NCBI GenBank assembly: GCA_036566745.1
Contig: DATCVR010000003.1
Span: forward strand, 1-31,396
Source of the DNA: DATCVR01 sp036566745
GTDB lineage: Bacteria > Actinomycetota > Actinomycetes > Jiangellales > Jiangellaceae
Direction of reading: 5' to 3'
DNA: 31,396 nt
Positions within the stretch are counted from its first letter, which is position 1; every line of letters starts with the position of its first letter. The notes under the pieces were generated by a model. That model did no database searches. It saw only the letters and a list, made by a program, of their open reading frames with translations, and was not told the origin of the DNA. Positions 26,466 through 31,396 of the stretch are shown here, piece by piece. The position numbers were made by a program, and so were the translations under genes.

Positions 26466-27404
26466 TCAGAACAAGGCGCTGGCCAGCGCCCCGCGCGCCT
26501 TGGTGACGCGCGGATCGGACGATCCCACGACCTCGAAGAGCTCGACCAACCGCTGCCTCAGCCGCTCGCGGTCGTCACCCTGGACCCGGCGCACGGTGTC
26601 GATCAGCCGGCCGAACGCCTGGTCGACCCGGCCCTCGGCGAGCTCGAGGTCGGCCACCACGAGCTGGGCGTCGACGTCGGACGGCGCCTGATCAGCCGCT
26701 GCCCGGGCTGCGGTGGCGTCGACACCGGAGGTGCGGCGCAGCAGCTCGACCTGGGCCAGGCCGGCCTTTGCGTCGGCGTCGGCGGGCGACTCGGCCAGGA
26801 CGGCCTGGTAGGCGGCGGCAGCGGCGTCGTAATCGCCGGCGTTGATGGCCTCGTAGGCGGCGTCGAAGCGCGGATCGGAGACCTCGTCGGGTGCGGCGTC
26901 GGCGGCCGGAGCACCAGCAGCGCCCGGGATCGGATCGGCCCGCCCGGCGACGCCGTTGGCGACGGCGACGTTGAGCAGCTCGTCGATGAACGCCCGCACC
27001 TCGGACTCCGGCAGCGCGCCCTGGAACAGCGGGATCGCCTGGCCGCGCAACACTCCGAGCACCGCCGGAACCGTCTGGACCTGCGCGGACGCGGCGATGG
27101 CCTGGTTCGCGTCGACGTCGACGCGGGCCAGGACGAAGCGCCCGCCGTACTCGGCGGCGAGTGACTGCAGGATGGGGGCGAGCTGCTTGCTGGGCTCGGC
27201 CCGCTCCACCCAGAACTCGACCACGACCGGCACCGACAGCGACCGGTTGAGGACGTCGGTCTGGAACGTCGCCTCGCTGACGTCGACGACGAACCCGCCG
27301 CCTTGGGCAGGCCCGCCGGCGGGCGGGGCGCCGTTGGCCGGTCGGGGGGTGCCGAACGAGGACAGGTCGACCGCACCCGGCCGGCTGAAACTCTGGGAGC
27401 TCAT
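26466..27404 (-). CDS. Thioredoxin-domain/TPR protein (CnoX/YbbN-like), CXXC-less
   Basis: This 312-residue cytoplasmic protein has a Pro/Gly-rich leader (1-37), a thioredoxin fold (38-150: VVEFWVERAEPSKQLAPILQ, FVLARVDVDANQAIA, VQTVPAVLGVLRGQ) and a C-terminal helical TPR-like region (AYEAINAGDYDAAAAAYQAV, AKAGLAQVELL, AFGRLIDTVRR). The redox motif WCxxC is replaced by A69-E-P-S72, so it cannot do thiol-disulphide exchange; the fold and TPR match the co-chaperone CnoX/YbbN type. ATG 27404 gives the family-like start MSSQSFSRPGAVDLS; a GTG five codons upstream (27419) with GAGG 6 nt before it is an alternative. Stands alone on the minus strand after a small membrane-protein gene. Confidence 0.88.
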   Translation of the reverse strand: MSSQSFSRPGAVDLSSFGTPRPANGAPPAGGPAQGGGFVVDVSEATFQTDVLNRSLSVPVVVEFWVERAEPSKQLAPILQSLAAEYGGRFVLARVDVDANQAIAASAQVQTVPAVLGVLRGQAIPLFQGALPESEVRAFIDELLNVAVANGVAGRADPIPGAAGAPAADAAPDEVSDPRFDAAYEAINAGDYDAAAAAYQAVLAESPADADAKAGLAQVELLRRTSGVDATAARAAADQAPSDVDAQLVVADLELAEGRVDQAFGRLIDTVRRVQGDDRERLRQRLVELFEVVGSSDPRVTKARGALASALF

Positions 27405-27427
27405 GGCTCCATTGTCCACGACGGGCC

Positions 27428-27643
27428 TCAGCCCCAGTACACGCTGTTCCAGTGCTTGGTGTCGAAGCCCCGACCGCGCGGAGCCGGCGAGAAGTCCTGC
27501 ATGGAATTGACGAACGTGTGGTTGTGGGAGCCACCCAGGTCGAAGAAGAACCCGTGGTCGTACGACGAGCGCCGACGCCGCAGGACGAACCCGTGGATCA
27601 TCAGGACGACGACCATCGCGACCAGGATGATGGGCACGATCAT
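27428..27643 (-). CDS. Small single-span membrane protein, unknown function
   Basis: This 71-residue protein starts at ATG 27643 behind a strong purine tract (GAGGAGGGTGAGG). The N-terminus MIVPIILVAMVVVLMIHGFVL is one membrane span, followed by RRRR as a stop-transfer signal, so the soluble part is predicted to be cytoplasmic. That tail is aromatic- and His-rich: SSYDHGFFFDLGGSHNHTF and FDTKHWNSVYWG at the C-terminus. I do not recognise a family. The frame is open upstream to 27754, but the region before the ATG lacks hydrophobic or conserved character. It lies 23 bp upstream of the thioredoxin-like gene, on the same strand, and may share its transcript. Confidence 0.65.
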   Translation of the reverse strand: MIVPIILVAMVVVLMIHGFVLRRRRSSYDHGFFFDLGGSHNHTFVNSMQDFSPAPRGRGFDTKHWNSVYWG

Positions 27644-27829
27644 GGCCTCACCCTCCTCGAACCTCGGACGCTGCTGCCGTTGATCGTCGCAGACGCCGCC
27701 ACCCCCGTCTAGACCTCTCGGGCTCGCTGGGACCTCGATGCTGCGCAGGGGCACACCACGAGGCCCGCACCCGCATCACGAGGCCTACAGGCCTGGCGCG
27801 GCAGGTGAGGCCGTGGTGAACGTGATCAT

Positions 27830-29539
27830 TCAGAAGCGGGCGGGTTCGGTGTAGACGCCCCACTCGGCGCGGAGGGCGTCGCAGATCTCGCCCAGGGTCG
27901 CCTCGGCCCGCACGGCGTCGAGCATCGCGGGGATCATGTTCTGCTCGGTCCGGCCCACCTCGACCATCGTGGCCAGGGCCGCGCGGACGGCGTCGTCGTC
28001 GCGTTCGGCCCGTCGCTGGGCCAGGACGCGTCGTTGCTCGGTCTCGACCTCGTGCGACACCCGCATGATGTCGAGTTCGCCGGTGACGGTGTCGGTGTGG
28101 ACGTTGACTCCGACGACGTGCTTCTCGCCCTTCTCGAGCTTCTGCTGGTACTGGAACGCCGACTCGGCGATCTCGGCCATGAACCAGCCGTCCTCGATGC
28201 CGCGCAGGATGCCCGCGGTCATCGGCCCGTAGGCGCGTTGCCAGCGGGTGTCGGCCTCGCCCATGGTGCGGATGCGCGCGAAGATCGCTTCGGCGTCGGC
28301 TTCGATCCGGTCGGTGAGCGCCTCGACGTACCACGACCCGCCCAAGGGGTCGGCGACGTTGCCCACGCCGGTCTCTTCCATCAGCACCTGCTGAGTGCGC
28401 AGGGCGATCTCGGCCGCAGCCTCGCTGGGCAGCGCGAGCACCTCATCGAGGGCGTTGGTGTGCAGCGAGTTCGTCCCGCCCAGGACCGCGGAGAGAGCCT
28501 CGACCGCCGTCCGTACGACGTTGTTGTAGGGCTGCTGGCCGGTGAGCGAGACGCCCGCGGTCTGGGTGTGGAAGCGCAGCCACTGGGCCTTGTCGGTGGT
28601 GGCGCCATAGACGTCGCGCATCCAGCGGGCCCAGATCCGCCGGGACGCCCGGAACTTGGCGATCTCCTCGAAGAAGTCGAGATGGGCGTCGAAGAAGAAT
28701 GACAGTCCCGGAGCGAACACGTCGACATCGAGCCCTCGGGACAGGCCGAGCTCGACGTAGCCGAACCCGTCGGCCAGCGTGAACGCCAGCTCCTGCGCTG
28801 CCGTGGCCCCCGCCTCGCGGATGTGGTAGCCCGACACCGACAACGGCTTGTAGGCCGGGATGCCCTCGGCGCAGTACTGCATGAGGTCGCCGATGAGCCG
28901 TAGATGGGGTTCAGGCTCGAACAGCCACTCCTTCTGGGCGATGTACTCCTTGAAGATGTCCGTCTGGAGGGTGCCGTTGAGCACACCCGGGTCGACGCCC
29001 TGCCTTTCAGCGGCCACCACGTACATGCAGAAGATCGGCACCGCCGGGCCACTGATCGTCATCGAGGTGGTGACCTCGCCCAGCGGGATCCCTTCGAAGA
29101 GGGTGTCCATGTCGGCGGCGGAGTCGATGGCCACCCCGCAGTGGCCGACCTCGCCGATGCTGCGCGGATCGTCGGAGTCGCGCCCCATCAGGGTGGGCAT
29201 GTCGAAGGCGACCGAGAGTCCGCCGCCGCCGGAGCGCAGGATCATCTTGTAGCGCTCGTTGGTCTGGTGGGCGTTGCCGAAGCCGGCGAACTGGCGGATC
29301 GTCCACGAGCGGCCGCGGTACCCGCTGGGGTACAGGCCACGGGTGAACGGGTACTCCCCCGGCCAGCCGATGCGCTCGAAGCGTGGGTCGTCGGCGCCCT
29401 CGGGCGGACCGTACACGGGGTCGACCTCGAGCCCGGAGAGCGTGGTGAAGTCGGTGTCGCGCACCTGCCCCTTGGCGGTCGCGGCGTCCATGCGCGCGTG
29501 CCAGCGGGCTCGGCCCGCCTCGATCTCATGTGCGTCCAC
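27830..29539 (-). CDS. Acyl-CoA mutase large subunit (methylmalonyl-CoA mutase family), no B12 domain
   Basis: This 569-residue protein has the TIM-barrel substrate domain of B12-dependent acyl-CoA mutases: SWTIRQFAGFGNAHQTNERY, GGGGLSVAFDMPTLMGRDSD, GEVGHCGVAIDSAADMDTLF, MTISGPAVPIFCMY, VSGYHIREAGATAAQELAFT and GGTNSLHTNALDEVLALP. The cobalamin-binding DxHxxG domain is absent, so it needs a separate small subunit not encoded here. Y74 (GYRGRSW) and R214 (EPHLRLIGD) sit where methylmalonyl-CoA mutase has Tyr89 and Arg207; isobutyryl- and hydroxyisobutyryl-CoA mutases have other residues there, so a carboxylated acyl-CoA such as methylmalonyl/succinyl-CoA is favoured. GTG 29539 has GGGAG 4 nt upstream. 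A perfect 22-bp palindrome lies 11 bp before the start. Confidence 0.9.
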   Translation of the reverse strand: MDAHEIEAGRARWHARMDAATAKGQVRDTDFTTLSGLEVDPVYGPPEGADDPRFERIGWPGEYPFTRGLYPSGYRGRSWTIRQFAGFGNAHQTNERYKMILRSGGGGLSVAFDMPTLMGRDSDDPRSIGEVGHCGVAIDSAADMDTLFEGIPLGEVTTSMTISGPAVPIFCMYVVAAERQGVDPGVLNGTLQTDIFKEYIAQKEWLFEPEPHLRLIGDLMQYCAEGIPAYKPLSVSGYHIREAGATAAQELAFTLADGFGYVELGLSRGLDVDVFAPGLSFFFDAHLDFFEEIAKFRASRRIWARWMRDVYGATTDKAQWLRFHTQTAGVSLTGQQPYNNVVRTAVEALSAVLGGTNSLHTNALDEVLALPSEAAAEIALRTQQVLMEETGVGNVADPLGGSWYVEALTDRIEADAEAIFARIRTMGEADTRWQRAYGPMTAGILRGIEDGWFMAEIAESAFQYQQKLEKGEKHVVGVNVHTDTVTGELDIMRVSHEVETEQRRVLAQRRAERDDDAVRAALATMVEVGRTEQNMIPAMLDAVRAEATLGEICDALRAEWGVYTEPARF

Positions 29540-29550
29540 GCTGCTCCCTG

Positions 29551-29572
29551 GTTACTAGGACGTCCTAGTAAC
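29551..29572. promoter_or_regulatory. Perfect 22-bp palindromic operator upstream of the mutase gene
   Basis: The half-site is GTTACTAGGAC and its exact reverse complement follows immediately, giving 22 bp of uninterrupted two-fold symmetry centred on GACGTC. It ends 12 bp before the GTG of the mutase and lacks a T-tract, so an operator fits better than a terminator. TetR-type dimers bind palindromes of this length. The adjacent Rrf2 gene is a possible but untested source of the regulator. Confidence 0.8.
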
Positions 29573-29697
29573 TATCGCTCATCGCGGCTCCGGCAGCAAT
29601 GCCGCACGCCACGGCGCCGGCTTGAACTCCCACGACGACGCGCGTCGCGGCCCGCCACGTCACCCCACGAGGCCTCCGGCAATGACAGGATCGGAGC

Positions 29698-30153
29698 GTG
29701 CACGTCACCGCCCGCGCCGACTACGCCGTCCGCGCCGTCGTCCAGCTCGCCTCGCTCCACCCCGCCTCGGCCACGCGCCAGCAACTCGCCGACGCCCAGG
29801 AGATTCCCGGCAAGTTCCTCGAGACGATCCTCGGCGACCTCCGCCGCGCGGGCATCCTCGACGCCCAGCGCGGGGCCGCCGGCGGCTACCGCCTCACCCG
29901 CGACGCCACCGAGATCCCGCTCGCCGACATCATCCGCGCCGCCGAGGGCCCGATGGCCGCCGTGCGAGGACTACCACCCGAGGACACCACGTATCCCGGA
30001 GCTGCCGCCGAGCTGACCAAAGTGTGGGTGGCCGTGCGAGCGAGCCTGCGCGACGTCCTCGAGACCACCACGGTGGCCGACGTCCTCGCAGGCTCGCTGC
30101 CCGATCACGTCACCGCACTGCTGGAACGGCCGGACTCATGGTCTCGTCGCTGA
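29698..30153 (+). CDS. Rrf2-family transcriptional regulator without cysteines
   Basis: A 151-residue winged-helix regulator. VHVTARADYAVRAVVQLASL, ATRQQLADAQEIPGKFLETI, LGDLRRAGILDAQRGAAGGY and IPLADIIRAAEGPM are the standard Rrf2 HTH and wing. Members that sense iron-sulphur clusters have three Cys after the wing; here the equivalent stretch (VRGLPPEDTTYPGAAAELTK) and the whole protein contain none, so no [Fe-S] cofactor is expected and the signal is probably a metabolite or protein partner. GTG 29698 is chosen from the conserved N-terminus, with AGGA 7 nt upstream. Divergent from the mutase gene; its 3' end overlaps the convergent membrane-protein gene by 44 bp. Confidence 0.88.
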   Translation: MHVTARADYAVRAVVQLASLHPASATRQQLADAQEIPGKFLETILGDLRRAGILDAQRGAAGGYRLTRDATEIPLADIIRAAEGPMAAVRGLPPEDTTYPGAAAELTKVWVAVRASLRDVLETTTVADVLAGSLPDHVTALLERPDSWSRR

Positions 30154-31141
30154 CCGGTTCGGAGCGACGCGACGCCACCGCGGCGCCGATCCCGGCCAGC
30201 AGCAACCCGGCGGCCAGCCAGCACACCAGCACGAGGGCCGGTCCGCCCGCCCCAGCGCTGTCGAAGAACGCCGTCGACCGGAGCAACGACCCGCCGGCGC
30301 CCGGCGGCAACGCCTGACCCAGCGCGCCCCAGCCGTCCGGCAACATCTCCGGCGCCGAGGCCAGCCCGGACAGCGGGTTGCCCAGGACGAAGATCACGAG
30401 GGCCGCCACGCCGATCCCGGCCGGGCCGATCAGCGACCTGAGCCCGATGATCGTGACCGAGATGGCGGCGATGGTGAGGGCGATCGCTCCGGCGTCGGCC
30501 ACGAACGAGCCGCCGATCGAGTCGAGCCAGGACTGCAGGACTGCGGCCGCCGCGGCTCCGGCGCCGGCCGCCGCGAGCAGCGCACCAGCCACCTGCTGCC
30601 CGATGCCGCGCACCAGCGAACTCATCGCGATCCCCACGACGAGCCCGCCCATGACCATCGGCAGCGCGCCGGCGGTGAAGGCCGCGCCGCGCGGATCGTC
30701 GACGGGCATCGGCACGACGTCCTCGACCGGCGCGGTGGCCGCGGCACCGCCGGACTCCGCAGCGGCCAGCTGGGTGGCGATCTGGGTCAGCACCTGCGCG
30801 ACCACCGGGCTGGCCGCCGATGCGGTCAGGACCTGGGGCGGACCGGCCGGGTCGAGCACGATCGCGCCATAGACCTCGCGGTCCTCGATCGCCTCGCGGG
30901 CGGCCCCGGCGTCGTCGGTGGCCACGAGGTCGAAGGCACCCGGCGCGGCGGCGTCGAGGCGCTGCTGTACCTCACCCACCGCCGCGGCGGGCGCGACGGC
31001 CAACGGGACGTCTCGCGGTTCGGTGTTCGCGGCCGGCCAGGCGAAAGCGCTCACCAGAACCCCGACGAGGAGTGACAGTCCCACTGCGACGCCGACGATC
31101 GTCGCCCAGCCGGTGCGGGCCGGGCGCTCCTTCTCAGTCAT
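30110..31141 (-). CDS. Multi-span membrane protein (YhgE/Pip or ABC-2-like)
   Basis: A 343-residue integral membrane protein. One N-terminal span (GWATIVGVAVGLSLLVGVLV) is followed by an extracytoplasmic domain of about 130 residues (DVPLAVAPAAAVGEVQQRLD, VATDDAGAAREAIEDREVYG, VLDPAGPPQVLTASAASPVV) and then about five more spans (for example GALPMVMGGLVVGIAMSSLV, IALTIAAISVTIIGLRSLIG, LVLVCWLAAGLLLAGIGAAV). This 1+5 layout with a large first loop is that of YhgE/Pip and ABC-2 permease-like proteins. Divergent from a TetR-type regulator with operator-like sites in between, which fits an efflux or stress-related accessory. ATG 31141. Family placement moderate; substrate unknown. Confidence 0.7.
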   Translation of the reverse strand: MTEKERPARTGWATIVGVAVGLSLLVGVLVSAFAWPAANTEPRDVPLAVAPAAAVGEVQQRLDAAAPGAFDLVATDDAGAAREAIEDREVYGAIVLDPAGPPQVLTASAASPVVAQVLTQIATQLAAAESGGAAATAPVEDVVPMPVDDPRGAAFTAGALPMVMGGLVVGIAMSSLVRGIGQQVAGALLAAAGAGAAAAAVLQSWLDSIGGSFVADAGAIALTIAAISVTIIGLRSLIGPAGIGVAALVIFVLGNPLSGLASAPEMLPDGWGALGQALPPGAGGSLLRSTAFFDSAGAGGPALVLVCWLAAGLLLAGIGAAVASRRSEPVSDETMSPAVPAVR

Positions 31142-31153
31142 GACGCTCTCCTC

Positions 31154-31172
31154 AAAAGCGGATGTCCGTTCT
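31154..31172 (+). promoter_or_regulatory. TetR operator-like site 1
   Basis: AAAAGCGGATGTCCGTTCT, 13 bp upstream of the membrane-protein start. It matches site 2 in the opposite orientation (shared CG-A---CCGTTCT) and contains the short inverted pair CGGA/TCCG. Placed to control the membrane-protein gene. Confidence 0.55.
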
Positions 31173-31204
31173 CTTGCTTCACAGCATTCCGCCGAGGACG
31201 AGTT

Positions 31205-31233
31205 GTGTCAAGAACGGTTGTTCGTTTTATGAT
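31205..31233 (+). promoter_or_regulatory. Candidate leaderless promoter of the tetR-type gene
   Basis: GTGTCA (31205-31210) and TATGAT (31228-31233) are separated by 17 nt. The ATG at 31239 begins 5 nt after the -10, where transcription should start, and there is no Shine-Dalgarno, so a leaderless mRNA is expected. Operator-like site 2 fills the spacer between the two boxes. Confidence 0.6.
31211..31228 (-). promoter_or_regulatory. TetR operator-like site 2
   Basis: On the plus strand AGAACGGTTGTTCGTTTT; its reverse complement aligns with site 1 and carries the AACG/CGTT inverted pair. It sits between the -35 and -10 of the tetR-type gene, suggesting autorepression. Confidence 0.55.
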
Positions 31234-31238
31234 GACCC

Positions 31239-31396
31239 ATGCCTCGCGTCTCCGAAGCCCACCTCGCCGCTCGCCGCGACCAGATACTGCAGGCAGCCTG
31301 GACCTGCTTCGCCCGCGACGGCTTCCACGCCACGTCGATGCAGGACGTCTTCGCCGAGGCCGGGCTCTCCGCGGGGGCGGTGTACCGCTACTTCCC
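31239..31396 (+). CDS. TetR-family transcriptional regulator, N-terminal part
   Basis: The frame runs off the right edge after 52 codons. MPRVSEAHLAARRDQILQAA, WTCFARDGFHATSMQDVF and AEAGLSAGAVYRYF form the complete TetR helix-turn-helix, including the terminal GxxYRYF. The ligand domain is outside the window. It is divergent from the multi-span membrane-protein gene, with two mirrored operator-like sites between them, the usual layout for a TetR repressor of a transporter. The ATG at 31239 is taken as the start because the -10 lies directly before it. Confidence 0.9.
   Translation, partial: MPRVSEAHLAARRDQILQAAWTCFARDGFHATSMQDVFAEAGLSAGAVYRYF

Noticed and set aside
27751..27800. CACGAGGCC direct repeat (27757 and 27777) and AGGCCT pair after the mutase gene as an attachment site or terminator
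   Set aside because: The repeats are short, GC-rich, lack a T-tract and no integrase or tRNA gene is nearby.
29551..29572. The 22-bp palindrome as a transcription terminator
   Set aside because: There is no loop, no T-tract, and it lies 11 bp before a start codon, which favours an operator.

Overview
The window is high-GC DNA with actinobacterial hallmarks: the TreS–maltokinase–GlgE–GlgB alpha-glucan pathway, a CUT1 sugar importer with no ATPase of its own, a LacI regulator, many GTG starts with 4-base stop/start overlaps, and candidate leaderless promoters. A Propionibacteriales/Nocardioidaceae-like host is a reasonable guess from gene content, but no rRNA or marker gene is present to prove it. 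No tRNA, rRNA, CRISPR array or insertion sequence was seen.

Positions 1-8547 hold storage-glucan metabolism. A partial glycogen/alpha-glucan phosphorylase (glgP, minus, running off the left edge) diverges from a tightly coupled plus-strand operon glgE-treS-mak-glgB. TreS isomerises trehalose to maltose, the kinase makes maltose-1-phosphate, GlgE transfers maltosyl units to glucan, GlgB branches it and GlgP degrades it.

Positions 8551-26264 are the most unusual part: a minus-strand run of about 17.6 kb reading from a LacI-type regulator at 26196 down to 8551. Almost every junction is a 4-base ATGA/GTGA overlap, a TGATG overlap or a gap of a few bases. In transcription order it encodes LacI, two CUT1 permeases, a lipoprotein sugar-binding protein, four different ADP-ribosylglycohydrolase-fold proteins, a ribokinase-like PfkB kinase, a family III CoA-transferase, a CitE-like CoA-ester lyase, and five tandem paralogues of a propeller-like protein (resembling DUF5005/DUF4185-type glycoside-active proteins) with an N-terminal helical region and no signal peptide. 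Three of these five paralogues are broken in three different ways: a nonsense codon, an internal deletion and a 2-base slippage frameshift. The set reads as a substrate-induced system that imports a ribosylated or other furanosylated compound, cleaves it in the cytoplasm, phosphorylates the pentose and sends an acid part through CoA activation and cleavage. The substrate is not known. Two LacI-type operator sequences lie just upstream of the regulator.

Positions 26466-31396 are core or accessory genes: a CXXC-less thioredoxin/TPR protein, a 71-residue single-span membrane protein, an acyl-CoA mutase large subunit without a B12 domain preceded by a perfect 22-bp palindrome, a cysteine-free Rrf2-type regulator whose 3' end overlaps a convergent multi-span membrane protein gene, and a divergent, truncated TetR-type regulator with two mirrored operator-like sites in the shared promoter region.
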